Below, in pieces: positions 42,872-52,173 of a stretch of 64,000 nt of DNA. The stretch comes from Pirellulaceae bacterium (GTDB lineage Bacteria; Planctomycetota; Planctomycetia; Pirellulales; Pirellulaceae). Where the stretch lies: the NCBI GenBank assembly GCA_019636375.1, contig JAHBXS010000001.1, forward strand, positions 1,364,001 through 1,428,000, in the 5' to 3' direction. Numbering within the stretch: the first letter of the stretch is position 1; the number at the start of each line of letters is the position of its first letter. The notes under the pieces are model-generated. The model was not told the origin of the DNA. It searched no databases and saw only the letters and a list, made by a program, of their open reading frames with translations. Made by a program: the position numbers and the translations under genes.

Positions 42872-43477
42872 ATGCCCTACACGTTGCCTGAGTTGCCATA
42901 CGCCCATGATTCTTTGGCCCCGCATATCGATTCCCGGACGATGGAAATCCATCATGGGAAACATCATCAAGCCTACATCAATAATGTTAACGCCGCGATC
43001 GCCGGTACCCCGTTTGACAACATGGAAGTTGAAAAACTCATCGCCGATTTGGCTGCAGTTCCTGAGAACATTCGCACCGTCGTTAGAAACAACGGCGGCG
43101 GGCACGCAAACCACGCCTTGTTTTGGACGATCATGGGCCCCAACGGTGGTGGCGACCCGGCAGGGGATTTAGGATCGGCGATTTCGCGCGACTTTGGAAG
43201 TTTCGAGGAATTCAAAAAGCAATTTTCGGACGCCGCGACGAAGCGATTTGGCAGCGGATGGGCTTGGCTCTCTTTTTCAAACGGCAAGCTCTTGGTTGAA
43301 AGCACTGCCAATCAGGACAGCCCGATTATGGAAGGCCGTATTCCATTGCTGGGAATCGATGTTTGGGAACATGCTTACTACCTAAATTACCAAAACCGTC
43401 GCCCTGACTACATCGCGGCGTTCTTCAATGTCATCAATTGGAATGCGGTTGCCGACCGATTAGCAGCGGCTTCGTAA
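42872..43477 (+). CDS. Superoxide dismutase, Mn/Fe type
   Basis: 201 residues. The ATG at 42872 has AAGGAG 8 nt upstream; an extension to 42791 lacks support. The four metal ligands are visible: His in [15 protein letters not shown], His in [11 protein letters not shown], and the Asp and His of [12 protein letters not shown]. The C-terminal [10 protein letters not shown] signature is intact. [10 protein letters not shown] and ANQDSP lean toward the manganese form, but metal choice cannot be fixed from sequence alone. No signal peptide, so cytosolic. A terminator hairpin follows at 43622. Confidence 0.96.
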   Translation: MPYTLPELPYAHDSLAPHIDSRTMEIHHGKHHQAYINNVNAAIAGTPFDNMEVEKLIADLAAVPENIRTVVRNNGGGHANHALFWTIMGPNGGGDPAGDLGSAISRDFGSFEEFKKQFSDAATKRFGSGWAWLSFSNGKLLVESTANQDSPIMEGRIPLLGIDVWEHAYYLNYQNRRPDYIAAFFNVINWNAVADRLAAAS

Positions 43478-43621
43478 GAAGTTGTTTTGCCCCCGTTTCG
43501 ATATCTTCCAGTGTTTTTGTTTTCGATACTTTTTTTGCTGGCGGACGAACAATGCCTCTAAAAGCAGCCAAAAATCAACATCGACGGCACTTCTCAAGAG
43601 GGCCTTCAATTTCGCTCAACG

Positions 43622-43652
43622 AACACCGTCAATTTTTGGCGGTGTTTTTTTA
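43622..43652 (+). terminator. Intrinsic terminator downstream of the superoxide dismutase gene
   Basis: AACACCG (43622-43628) pairs with CGGTGTT (43640-43646) and is followed by a run of T to 43651. It is 145 nt after the stop codon; the region 43478-43781 has no other gene. Confidence 0.7.
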
Positions 43653-43781
43653 TTTGCTAGCCCTTTCGATATTGCCCTAACCGTTTGAGCCTCCTAGAAT
43701 CCCGCCGCGATTTTGACGACAGGTGTCCGCCTTAGAAAATGAAGGTGCCTTGTTGCGATGTTGGTTCCAAGACGGTGAAGT

Positions 43782-45068
43782 ATGAAAACCTCTCGAATGA
43801 TTTGCGCGGCGTTACTGGTAAGTATGACGTTGGGATGCCAGTCCACCAATTTCAAAATGCCTTCGATGCCAAAAATGCCCAGTTTCGCCGATATGGCCGA
43901 GAATCGCCCTCGTTTGTTTGCGAAAAAGGACAAAGGCGAACTGCCTCCTCCATCTCGTCACTTCGACACAATCAAAAACGATGCTCAATTCGCTCGAAAT
44001 GAATCCTTGGATATCGATACAGGAAAGCCGGTCCCGCCGAGTCAAGCGTCGCAGCCATTTGGTCAAACACCAAAAGAAGTCGCAAGCCAAGGAGATCGTT
44101 TTAAAACGCCTGATGTGGCAGGTTATGCAGAATCAAAAGGCCCCGGGATCCGTCAACCCTATCAATATGAAGGCGACAAACAAGATGGCGTGAAAGACGC
44201 AGCCAAGGCTCTCGCTGAAAACTGGAAGGGCTTAGACCGTATCGACAACATGCCCAATTCGCTGCCCGTCAGTTCCGGAGAATTCTCTTCTGAGTTCGCG
44301 GCCGCCAATCGCAAACCAGCGGAACTCCCTTCCGAGTTCTCCTTGCCCGGTATCGCTGCCTCAACCCCAAAGTCCAGCGACTTCGAGTTTCCAGGAACCT
44401 CACCTTCCAGTTCTGTGGCGATGAGCCAAGGCGTCTCCAATTCCTTTGCACCCGCTGCGCAACCAAATATGGGAACTGCGAACTTTGAAGGCCTTTCGCC
44501 TGCACCAAATGCCTCGGCCATGAATCCAACAAATTCATTTGCCGCTTCTCAAAACCAATTTGGCACATCCGGATCGCTTAATCCGATGGAAGGCACGAAT
44601 CAGTTGTCGCCATTGAACGGCTCCTCGTCGCATCCTTTTGGAAACACGAACAGTTCTGAAATGCAATCAGGAAACGCCCCGAGTGCCGTTGAGTATCCTC
44701 GAACCGCACAAGCTGACAACACCTTTGATCGCGTTCTGTCACAATCCGGTATGGCTCAAGGCCAGCCTTCTGCGACGTCTAATTTCAACTCCTTCGGTTC
44801 GTCGAACGATAGCGGTAGTTCTTTGTTCGCGGCCAGTGGATCAAACCCTCCGGATCGTGTAGACCTCGGCCCGGTTACTAAGAACCAAAACTACATGGTG
44901 CAAAACCCTTTTGCCAACGAATCCCTTCCAGACCGACAAGACATTGCCGCGCAACCTAAGCCGCTTGAAGCCTCCCCATCCGCGATTCGCAGCGCAAGAC
45001 TTCCCGATTCCCTGCGTACAAGCAGTGGTTATGCTCCTGGCAGTACCGGGCGAAGAACGGCTTTTTGA
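43782..45068 (+). CDS. Lipoprotein, Asn/Ser/Pro-rich, unknown function
   Basis: 428 residues. The N-terminus is a lipoprotein signal peptide with lipobox MTLGC, so Cys19 is expected to be lipidated and the protein anchored to a membrane. The mature chain is low complexity and disordered (MPSMPKMPSFADM, then many Ser, Asn, Gly and Phe residues, such as ASQNQFGTSGSLNP). There is no domain I recognise. It is followed, 47 nt later, by the birA frame on the same strand. Cell-envelope role inferred only from the lipobox. Confidence 0.78.
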   Translation: MKTSRMICAALLVSMTLGCQSTNFKMPSMPKMPSFADMAENRPRLFAKKDKGELPPPSRHFDTIKNDAQFARNESLDIDTGKPVPPSQASQPFGQTPKEVASQGDRFKTPDVAGYAESKGPGIRQPYQYEGDKQDGVKDAAKALAENWKGLDRIDNMPNSLPVSSGEFSSEFAAANRKPAELPSEFSLPGIAASTPKSSDFEFPGTSPSSSVAMSQGVSNSFAPAAQPNMGTANFEGLSPAPNASAMNPTNSFAASQNQFGTSGSLNPMEGTNQLSPLNGSSSHPFGNTNSSEMQSGNAPSAVEYPRTAQADNTFDRVLSQSGMAQGQPSATSNFNSFGSSNDSGSSLFAASGSNPPDRVDLGPVTKNQNYMVQNPFANESLPDRQDIAAQPKPLEASPSAIRSARLPDSLRTSSGYAPGSTGRRTAF

Positions 45069-45114
45069 TTAAGTCTGTCGAAGTTCCAGACGTTAATTCT
45101 GATCTGGCCGCAGT

Positions 45115-45993
45115 ATGTCATTGTGGAATTGTATACACATTGAGTCGCCGTTCTACAAAAAATTGACGACAGATCAGGCCTATTGCGAGGAAACCACATT
45201 GCAAGAATCTGGCGATAACCTCAGCGAGCTGAAACTTCGTGACCGGATATCCCCGTTGTCGCTAAAGTTTTTCGAAACGCTTCCATCCACGAATCGCTAC
45301 GTTCTAGATGAGGTTCGTCAAGGCAATTTCCATGATTCGGTAGTCGTGTTGGCACGTCTGCAAACCGCTGGTCGCGGGCGAAGAGAAAAACAATGGGAAT
45401 CGGCGGCAGGAAATTTAGCGATGACTTATGGGTTTTCTGTAGACCTTTCGCTTAGTTCTATCGGAGACTTTTTGCCCCGACTGGCCATCGTCGCGGCAAC
45501 CAAAGTCGTCGAGGCGATTCAATCGGTTGCCAATCTTCCGCAACTTAAAATAAAATGGCCGAATGACTTGGTTCTTAACGAGCGGAAGCTTGGCGGTTTG
45601 CTGATCGAAACAACTCCATTGGAACAATCGACTGTGGTTGCGATAGGCTTAGGGCTCAACGTCAACAAAGCAATCACCCTCCCCCCCGGCTTTGACCAAC
45701 TACCTCCCGTCTCACTTACGGAGGTACTTGGCCATCCTACGGATTTAAATGGCCTCGTTGCGGCAATTGTGGGCCGATGGCAAGAATTAGATCATACCTT
45801 CGAAACGTGTTTGAATTCTTTTGATGGACTTACGGCGGGCTTGTGGCGATTGGGGGAAACCATGCTCGTGTTCGAGGGGGCAGACCAATATCAGGGCCAA
45901 TTATTGGGCTTGAATCGGCTGGGAGGTCTGGATTTGAGCTTAGCAAACGGCGTCGTGAAGTCATTTACAACAGGCACTTTGCGGGCAATTTAA
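45115..45993 (+). CDS. birA: Biotin-[acetyl-CoA-carboxylase] ligase, monofunctional
   Basis: 292 residues from ATG 45115. A TTG at 45199 with GAGG 8 nt upstream would give 264 residues and is an equally good start. It attaches biotin to carboxylase carrier proteins through biotinyl-AMP. Motifs: STNRYVLDE, the biotin/ATP loop GRGRREKQWES, IKWPNDLVLNERKLGGLLIET, and a C-terminal SH3-like domain with GLDLSLANGVVKSF. There is no N-terminal helix-turn-helix, so it is not a repressor. Confidence 0.95.
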   Translation: MSLWNCIHIESPFYKKLTTDQAYCEETTLQESGDNLSELKLRDRISPLSLKFFETLPSTNRYVLDEVRQGNFHDSVVVLARLQTAGRGRREKQWESAAGNLAMTYGFSVDLSLSSIGDFLPRLAIVAATKVVEAIQSVANLPQLKIKWPNDLVLNERKLGGLLIETTPLEQSTVVAIGLGLNVNKAITLPPGFDQLPPVSLTEVLGHPTDLNGLVAAIVGRWQELDHTFETCLNSFDGLTAGLWRLGETMLVFEGADQYQGQLLGLNRLGGLDLSLANGVVKSFTTGTLRAI

Positions 45994-46132
45994 GAAATTC
46001 AAAAAAGATAGGGAATTTTTGCGAGCGCCACACTGGAAATTTTGCGGAGCAAACGCAACAATTAAGGCACGGGGGATCGGTTCTCAATTCAACGATTCCC
46101 CAGGACACAATGTTAAGAAAAAGGAACTGGTT

Positions 46133-46459
46133 ATGCCATTATTTGAGATTGAAACGGACGCACACATCATCATTACTTGGGCTCAAAACGATGATGACGC
46201 CCAGGCGATGGCCAAGGACGCGTATCCAACCGAAAACGTGTTGAGAATGACTCGCCGCCCGCGAGATAGCTGGGTGATTTCGAAGGCCGTTTTGGGCATT
46301 ACTGGCAAGACCGTTGACCCCTGTACGATTGCCCGCGACTGCCTTTCCAAAGCTTCCGGAGACAAAGTTCACGCGATCCGTTTGTACATGCACGAAACTG
46401 GGACAGACCTTGATCAAGCTCGTCGTGCAATCGAATCCAATATGGTCATGGGCTGGTAA
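46133..46459 (+). CDS. Small conserved-looking protein of unknown function
   Basis: 108 residues from ATG 46133 (AAGGAA 7 nt upstream). A longer frame from 46019 adds unlikely sequence. It begins MPLFEIETDAHIIITWAQND, has TENVLRMTRRPRDSWVISKAVLG and ends NMVMGW. Two cysteines (DPCTIARDC) are six residues apart. No signal peptide or membrane segment. I do not recognise a family. It ends just before a bidirectional terminator. Confidence 0.7.
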   Translation: MPLFEIETDAHIIITWAQNDDDAQAMAKDAYPTENVLRMTRRPRDSWVISKAVLGITGKTVDPCTIARDCLSKASGDKVHAIRLYMHETGTDLDQARRAIESNMVMGW

Positions 46460-46537
46460 ATTCAACTCGTCACAGAAAGTCGCTCCCATTCGGATCGCTT
46501 TCAGAGACGATTGTATTTTTTGAGACTGCGGGAAACA

Positions 46538-46569
46538 AAAAAGGCTATTCCAAATGGAATAGCCTTTTT
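46538..46569. terminator. Bidirectional intrinsic terminator
   Basis: A 14-bp perfect stem (AAAAAGGCTATTCC / GGAATAGCCTTTTT) with an AAAT loop has A and T runs on both sides. It lies between a rightward gene ending at 46459 and a leftward gene ending at 46594, so it serves both. Confidence 0.93.
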
Positions 46570-46593
46570 ATTCAGCTCGTTTGAGAAACTTGA

Positions 46594-47082
46594 CTACCTC
46601 GCAAGGCCAGCCGCAGCATTGCCACTGTTCCCTTCTCCAACAATCATGTCGTCATTGGCCGCAACCGTACTTTCTTTGCGGTACTTGAGAACACAATATT
46701 TATTTTCCGCAGTCGAAACTTGGTTGACGGGAAACGTGTCGTCTTGACTGAACGAAATCGTTAACACGCCCCCCGACAGCGAGTACAAAGCGCGAACAGT
46801 TTTCCCGGAATCAGCACCGCGATTGATGATGAAGTTTAGCTGGTAAGAACCCTCTTGGGCCAATGCAACGATTCCTCCCGACGAGAGACTTCCGGATTTT
46901 GCGTCAAACGTATTGCCGTTGATCTTCAAAGTCATTGAACCAGTGCTACTAGAGGGCACATTGGCGCCTGCCAAAGTTCCAGAGGCCACCGTCCAATCTC
47001 CGTTCAACTCTCCCATGTTTTGGGCGTTCACAAGAATTGGAAGACATGTCAAACAGCCGAATACCACCAAGATTTTTTTCAT
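46594..47082 (-). CDS. Secreted TIGR03067-like protein
   Basis: 162 residues from ATG 47082, with a signal peptide ending near ILVNAQN. The mature part is a small beta-rich domain. It opens with MGELNGDWTVASGTLAGA and closes with ALYSLSGGVLTISFSQDDTFP, the pattern of TIGR03067 proteins, which are abundant in planctomycetes and of unknown role. A spacer rich in Asn/Gly (EGNSGNAAAGLAR) ends it. Divergent from the ABC exporter operon. Confidence 0.78.
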   Translation of the reverse strand: MKKILVVFGCLTCLPILVNAQNMGELNGDWTVASGTLAGANVPSSSTGSMTLKINGNTFDAKSGSLSSGGIVALAQEGSYQLNFIINRGADSGKTVRALYSLSGGVLTISFSQDDTFPVNQVSTAENKYCVLKYRKESTVAANDDMIVGEGNSGNAAAGLAR

Positions 47083-47291
47083 GGCACAACTCACAAAAAA
47101 TGCGACTAACTGGAAACTGCACGCAAATTATGTTCGATGGCTTCGAAAAAATCAACCATTTAACTGCGGAAATCTCTAATACCAATGAAAAATCGACCAA
47201 TTTCCTCTCATCTCTCCACGAATGCCCTGGGGAGATGTAAAATCCAAGCCGACAACGCATTCGACATCATTCCCGAAGTTCTAATCCCTTT

Positions 47292-48224
47292 ATGCAGTCG
47301 TTAATTAGCTTAGACAACGTTTTCAAGCGATTCGGGGCCGTCGAGGTACTGCGCGGCGTAAATTTGGAAATTAATCCAGGCGTTACCGGACTGCTCGGCC
47401 CTAATGGTGCTGGGAAAAGCACTTTGATCAAAATGTTGTTAGGGCTTGTGAGTGCAGATCGGGGAAATGGTCAAGTATTAGGCTATCGATTAGGAACCCA
47501 AGGTCGGCAGTTGCGAGAAAAGGTCGGCTATGTTCCGGAGGAAGACTGCTACATCACCGGCCTTTCCGGGGTAGAAGCTGTACAGTTTGCGGCCTGCCTT
47601 GCCGGGCTTCCACAATTAGAGGCCCTTCGACGTGCTCACGAGATTTTGGATTTTTGTGGCATGAAACAAGAACGCTATCGAATGGTCGAAACATTTTCGA
47701 CCGGCATGAGGCAGAAAATCAAATTCGCCTCGGCCATCGTTCATGACCCGCAATATTTGATTCTAGACGAGCCGACTTCCGGCCTTGACCCCGAAGAGCG
47801 AGAACAACTTCTCAACCGAGTTCGAACTCTGGCAACTGGACATGGGAAATCGGTCCTGCTCTCAACACATATTCTTCCCGATGTGCAACAAGTTTGCGAT
47901 CAAGTCGTCATATTAGCCAAGGGTGAAATGCGGTTGAATGAGGCGTTTCACGTCCTGGATCGACCGACGTCACCAACCCTGACGGTTTCATTGTTGTCCG
48001 CCCCGGATGCGTTTGTTGACGCCGCACGCCGAAGTGGGTTGGAAGTTGTCGAATCCGCTCCCGGCCAACTTCGAGTTGCGGGCCAGGAAACTGATTTAAG
48101 CGAATCGATTTGGGCCATTGCAGAGAAAACCCAGTCCATCGTCCAATCGATTCGACCCGCAAAAAATTCCTTAGAAGAAATCTTTCTCTCAGCCGTCCAG
48201 GAGGCTCATCATGCCGATTTATGA
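47292..48224 (+). CDS. ABC transporter ATPase 1
   Basis: 310 residues. Walker A GPNGAGKSTLIKM at about 37-49, signature FSTGMRQKIKFAS at about 138, Walker B LILDEPTSGLD, and H-loop STHIL. The last 90 residues are a C-terminal extension often found in ABC-2 ATPases. It energises export together with the permease that overlaps its 3' end by 14 nt. First gene of the operon; no obvious promoter box was identified in the 209 nt upstream. Confidence 0.93.
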   Translation: MQSLISLDNVFKRFGAVEVLRGVNLEINPGVTGLLGPNGAGKSTLIKMLLGLVSADRGNGQVLGYRLGTQGRQLREKVGYVPEEDCYITGLSGVEAVQFAACLAGLPQLEALRRAHEILDFCGMKQERYRMVETFSTGMRQKIKFASAIVHDPQYLILDEPTSGLDPEEREQLLNRVRTLATGHGKSVLLSTHILPDVQQVCDQVVILAKGEMRLNEAFHVLDRPTSPTLTVSLLSAPDAFVDAARRSGLEVVESAPGQLRVAGQETDLSESIWAIAEKTQSIVQSIRPAKNSLEEIFLSAVQEAHHADL

Positions 48225-49278
48225 CGTCGGGTATCGTGAGTGGCTCGACGATAAGATTTCGTGTTGGTCGCGCTGCTTCATCATTGCTCAAACGGGAATC
48301 CGAATCACGCTCAAGTCAGTCTGGGTCAAACGAGTGACAATGGCGTGTTGGCTACCGATTTTTTATTGGGGCGTTGGATTCTTGGTGTTCGAGCGTCTCA
48401 ACGACCAGCGTTTGTTTGATCGAGTTGATGGACTTCCTTCAGTCGAATCAACAGCCGCTTCTGATGTAACGGAATCTTTGATGGGGGAAATCGCAAATCA
48501 ACGCCGCGAACTTATTCAGCAGCGTACCGCCAACGAATTAGAAAGGAACTTCAGCGCCTTTCCTTCAATTGATCGATTAGCCGAAGGGCTACGGAATACT
48601 GACCCAGGTCAAGTGCGACATACATTTTGGAGCTGGATGTTGATGACCTATTTTCGCTATCCGCAAGCCGCAGGGCTAGTCTTTTTGCTGGGATTCGTCA
48701 CTCCGTCATTGATCTCCAAAGACGTTCGCTCTCGGGCCCTGGTGTTGTATTTTTCTCGACCAATTGGCCGTTTGGAGTATCTGCTCGGCAAATTCCTGGT
48801 CCCCACAGGATTCTTAATGGCAATCACTACGGCTCCTGCTTTAGTGCTCTACATCTTGGGAGTATTTTTGTCTCCCAGTTTTGAAGTCGTATGGTGGACT
48901 TGGGATATTCCGCTAAGGATTTTTTTGGCGACGGCCGTTGTCGTGCTTCCCACGGTGTCGTTGGCCCTCATGTTGTCAGCGATGACACAGGAGAGTCGCT
49001 TTGCAGCTTTTGCATGGTTCGCGATCTGGGCATTGGGTCATGGAGCATGGTTTGCCATTCAGATATCGGCGCTCGCACAGAACAACGTCAATGCCGAGTT
49101 GCAATCACGCCTGCAGGCATTTTCCCGCGTCTCGCTCTACAACATCTTGGGCGAGGCCCAGACTTGGGTCTTTGGATTCAGTTCGTTTTCTGAGGCTTGG
49201 GTTAGTCTGTTAATTCTGGCGCTACTTACATTTGGTTGTCAGATATTGCTGTTTCGGCGATTGTTTTCACTTCGGTAA
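48211..49278 (+). CDS. ABC-2 type permease 1
   Basis: 355 residues with AGGAGG 6 nt before the ATG. A long N-terminal segment precedes an ectodomain-like helical stretch, then five or six membrane helices (from YFRYPQAAGLVFLLGF to VSLLILALLTFG). The typical ABC-2 order VFFSRP-like loop is seen as LVLYFSRPIGRLEYLLGK. Co-encoded with two ATPases; substrate unknown. Confidence 0.9.
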   Translation: MPIYDVGYREWLDDKISCWSRCFIIAQTGIRITLKSVWVKRVTMACWLPIFYWGVGFLVFERLNDQRLFDRVDGLPSVESTAASDVTESLMGEIANQRRELIQQRTANELERNFSAFPSIDRLAEGLRNTDPGQVRHTFWSWMLMTYFRYPQAAGLVFLLGFVTPSLISKDVRSRALVLYFSRPIGRLEYLLGKFLVPTGFLMAITTAPALVLYILGVFLSPSFEVVWWTWDIPLRIFLATAVVVLPTVSLALMLSAMTQESRFAAFAWFAIWALGHGAWFAIQISALAQNNVNAELQSRLQAFSRVSLYNILGEAQTWVFGFSSFSEAWVSLLILALLTFGCQILLFRRLFSLR

Positions 49279-49295
49279 TTTTTCTCGAGTTTCCT

Positions 49296-50297
49296 GTGGC
49301 CGTTATTGAATTTGAAAACGTTACGAAACTTTACCGGACGGTGATCGGTGTCAACGATGTATCGATGTGTTTGAACGGCGGAGTGTACGGTCTGCTCGGC
49401 CCAAACGGTGCTGGGAAAACGACTCTGATCAATCTGATGCTCGGTCAATTGCGTCCCACGATAGGCCGAGTGCGATTGTTTGACGAAGAACCTTGGCGAT
49501 CTGATCGCCCATTTCGGCAGGTAGGACTCTGTCCGGCCGTTGAAGTCCAATTGCCGCGCACGACGGCTCTGGAATGGGTCAGCTACCTTGTCCAAATGCA
49601 TGGATTTGGTCGCGCGCGAGCTGTTAGTCTTGCCAAATCGGCCCTCGAATTAGTCAAGCTTGACCATGCCATGAACCGCCCCATTCGTGATTACTCTTTG
49701 GGGATGCGGCAACGCACGAAATTAGCACAAGCCATCGCGCATTCGCCGGAACTATTGATTTTGGATGAACCTTTCAACGGACTCGACCCAATTGCTCGCT
49801 TTGAAATGACCCAGTTTCTGTTGGACTGGGGGGCCAAGGGCAAGAGCCTGATCTTATCGAGCCACATTTTGCACGAAGTTGAAGCAGTTCGCCCAGCATT
49901 TTTGTTGATTTCTGGTGGTCGACTATTGGCGTCTGGGTCCCCGCAAGAAGTTCGGGAAATCATTTCCGAATCCCCCAATCGTTTGACGATAAAATCTTCA
50001 AACGTTCGCCAATTGGCCAGCGCTCTTGCAAACCACCCGGCAGTTGACGCGATTCAGATCGATGAGTCCGCCAATCAACTGGAAATCAGTTGTGGTTCTC
50101 CAAGGGCTTTACTCAAGGACTTGCCTCAACTCGCAAAGACTGCGGCTGCAACCGTTTCAGAACTTTACTCTTCCGACGAATCGCTTAAAGAGTTGTTTGC
50201 CACGCTATTGAAGTACCATCGAGGAGAAACTGGAATGTCCAAGTCCAAGTCAGTTGCAACGACCTCACCTCCCGAGCCTCAATCAAGCAAACACTGA
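49296..50297 (+). CDS. ABC transporter ATPase 2
   Basis: 333 residues from a GTG at 49296, 17 nt after the permease stop. The frame is open from 49236 but that would run over the permease. Walker A GPNGAGKTTLINL, signature YSLGMRQRTKLAQ, Walker B LILDEPFNGLDP and SSHILHEVEAV are all intact. A C-terminal tail of about 110 residues ends in Lys/Ser/Pro-rich residues. Its proper partner is probably the permease at 56356, now separated by the RHS island. Confidence 0.92.
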   Translation: MAVIEFENVTKLYRTVIGVNDVSMCLNGGVYGLLGPNGAGKTTLINLMLGQLRPTIGRVRLFDEEPWRSDRPFRQVGLCPAVEVQLPRTTALEWVSYLVQMHGFGRARAVSLAKSALELVKLDHAMNRPIRDYSLGMRQRTKLAQAIAHSPELLILDEPFNGLDPIARFEMTQFLLDWGAKGKSLILSSHILHEVEAVRPAFLLISGGRLLASGSPQEVREIISESPNRLTIKSSNVRQLASALANHPAVDAIQIDESANQLEISCGSPRALLKDLPQLAKTAAATVSELYSSDESLKELFATLLKYHRGETGMSKSKSVATTSPPEPQSSKH

Positions 50298-50389
50298 ATG
50301 AAAGAAAATTCCACAAAAAAGCACGGCAAAAAAAGTGTATTTTAGACTTGCGTGTTTTTTAGGCTTGGCCAAATCGGCATTTTTCGTGA

Positions 50390-50480
50390 TCGACGACTTG
50401 TCGGACCTATTCGAGAAACCGAGTGAACTTTCGCGTTTAAATCCCTCAAGATTCGAACGCGCTCTCTTCACACACACTAC
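50390..50480 (-). repeat. Copy of the 90-bp unit found at 51775-51866
   Basis: On the minus strand the unit starts GTAGTGTGTGTGAAG and continues GCGCGTTCGAATCTTGAGGG; the second copy starts GTAGGGTGTGTGAAG. Both are fused directly to the 3' side of a truncated YD-repeat segment. This copy has only one end; the other copy has an inverted partner at 51605-51619. Confidence 0.7.
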
Positions 50481-50558
50481 TTCACGCGCGTCGTAAGGCA
50501 TCGTCGTTACAATCCCCTTGGCGTCGGTCCGGGTCTTGACGTTACCGCCCCGGCTTCG
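50481..50558 (-). pseudogene. RHS/YD-repeat fragment
   Basis: Read on the minus strand it gives GGNVKTRTDAKGIVTTMPYD, part of a block that recurs at 51386-51600 and 51867-52010. It has no start and no continuation. Confidence 0.8.
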
Positions 50559-50570
50559 TCCTATCCGCAG

Positions 50571-51266
50571 TTAATTATCGGATAATGTCGCTTTTGCGTG
50601 TTGCCACCAGCTAAACAAGAAATCATACCTTTCCTCATCCGTATGCCCGGTTTCAAGCCTGCGCAAGTCAAGATACCCTGGCGGGGAGATATTCTCCTGA
50701 CTAACGATTAGCTTTGAGCCGTCATCACCCTCATCAAAAAATCGTATCCGAAACACCCTACCAGCACTCAAATCAAATTCATAAGTAATGTCTCCAATGA
50801 AAAATTCAATTGACTCCCAAAACTCACTCTCATCGTCCCATCCACTTACCCTTAATAAATATGCCATATGAATGACGTCACCAGTCGATAGGCGTATATC
50901 ACCCGCTGATAAAACGTTTACAAATTGAATATGGCAAATATCTACGTTAGTTAGCATCCCCAATGAATTTGGGTCTTCCACTATCACAAAATACGGAATC
51001 AAATCCAAAATGCCCAACGGCTTACAGCTAGATCTCTGGTAGATAAACCCTGGGTGGTTTCCTTTGCGGTAAACAAATGGACCTGTAAATGAAAAGGCAC
51101 CGCCATGCCTTCCTATGTGGTTTTCAATAAATACGTCTTCGCCTCCCACCATATGATCGTCATTTAAATTTGCCTTTCGCAAACCTCCTTGAACAAACAA
51201 AATGCAAAACAAAGCAACGCCAATTGCAATTATGATTGTGATGGTTGATTTCATGAGATTAGACAT
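50571..51266 (-). CDS. Membrane-anchored protein of unknown function in the RHS island
   Basis: 231 residues with a single N-terminal hydrophobic helix (ITIIIAIGVALFCILFV), then a soluble domain with many acidic and aromatic residues (GWDDESEFWESIEFFIGDI). I know no family. The DNA is AT-rich compared with the ABC genes. It lies between two YD-repeat fragments on the same strand, the place of toxin or immunity cargo in RHS loci. A function is not proven. Start at 51266 or ATG 51254; neither has a strong ribosome-binding site. Confidence 0.62.
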   Translation of the reverse strand: MSNLMKSTITIIIAIGVALFCILFVQGGLRKANLNDDHMVGGEDVFIENHIGRHGGAFSFTGPFVYRKGNHPGFIYQRSSCKPLGILDLIPYFVIVEDPNSLGMLTNVDICHIQFVNVLSAGDIRLSTGDVIHMAYLLRVSGWDDESEFWESIEFFIGDITYEFDLSAGRVFRIRFFDEGDDGSKLIVSQENISPPGYLDLRRLETGHTDEERYDFLFSWWQHAKATLSDN

Positions 51267-51310
51267 AAAAACATGGTTGCATTATCGTATCTGAAAAAGG
51301 GGTCGTATCT

Positions 51311-51385
51311 GAAAAAGGGGTCAGGTACCAAAAGCCGGAACGGCCCTGCGGGTGCTTTGCACTTTTGGAATCTGACCTCTTTTTC
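51311..51385. mobile_element. Short inverted-repeat element with GGGGTCAG ends
   Basis: GAAAAAGGGGTCAGGTACC... (51311-51334) pairs with ...TCTGACCTCTTTTTC (51362-51385), with three mismatches by eye. The left end is preceded by a tandem copy of CGTATCTGAAAAAGGGGT (51287-51304 and 51305-51322). The core AAAGGGGTCAG matches the RAYT element and the element at 22547. No open frame. Confidence 0.65.
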
Positions 51386-51600
51386 ACTCGCTGGCGGCAG
51401 CAGTTGTAGTTGTGCAGCGTGACGCCACCGAGGCGGTCGGTGGTGCTGGGTAGGCGGTTCTGCGCGTCGTAAGCCATCGTCGTTACAATCCCCTTGGCGT
51501 CGGTTCGGGTCTTGACTTTACCCCCTTTATCATACGTCATACTGGTCGAATCGCCATACGTATCGGTTTGTGCTGTCATGCGCCCCAGTTCGTCGTAGAC
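51386..51600 (-). pseudogene. RHS/YD-repeat fragment
   Basis: Translates to GRMTAQTDTYGDSTSMTYDK, then VKTRTDAKGIVTTMAYDAQN and RLPSTTDRLGGVTLHNYN, followed by a short tail. It continues the frame of the block at 51867-52173 after an insertion, and repeats part of it. Confidence 0.82.
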
Positions 51601-51604
51601 GGCG

Positions 51605-51866
51605 TAGGGTGTGTGAAGGGAACCGATTGCCGATCAAATTACCAATCACCCGTTCCGCTTCTATTACAAAAACGTTTGATTTGAGAAAAAATGGTTCCCG
51701 TAACACACCATCACAATGTCAGCCATTCACACTATCACCGCTTGAGAATTTTCTGGGAATTGGTGTGTTCCGTGAGCGACAACCTATCGAATCGATTCGA
51801 GAAGTCAAACGACCTTTCCAACTTAAATCCCTCAAGATTCGAACGCGCTCACTTCACACACCCTAC
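51605..51866. mobile_element. 262-bp insertion with 15-bp inverted ends within RHS sequence
   Basis: GTAGGGTGTGTGAAG at 51605-51619 and its exact inverse at 51852-51866 bound a segment with no YD-repeat coding. RHS sequence lies on both sides. The inner 90 bp next to the right end are shared with 50390-50480. No transposase frame inside, so it would be non-autonomous. Confidence 0.6.
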
Positions 51867-52173
51867 TTCCCATCGTCGTTACAATCCCTTTGGCGTCGGT
51901 CTGGGTCTTGACGTTACCCCCTTTATCATACGTCATACTGGTCGAATCGCCAAACGTATCGGTCTGTGATGTCATCCGCCCCAGTTCGTCGTAGACCGCA
52001 TCGTAGCCCACGCCGTTAGGGTCGCGGGCCGACAGGACATTTCCTGCCGCGTCGTAGGTCCTGGTCGAGATTTTGCCGAGTTGGTCGATGGTTTGCAGGG
52101 TCCGCCCCGCTCCGTCGGTGAGGGAACGGGTCGTGTACCCGTCCGCGTCTACCGAGCGGGTTTCGAGGACTTC
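51867..52173 (-). pseudogene. RHS/YD-repeat fragment with the conserved breakpoint
   Basis: Translates on the minus strand to EVLETRSVDADGYTTRSLTD, GAGRTLQTIDQLGKIST, RDPNGVGYDAVYDELGRM and TYDKGGNVKTQTDAKG. The 5' edge (52173) is the same codon as the edge of the plus-strand copy at 16406. No start codon precedes it. Confidence 0.85.
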
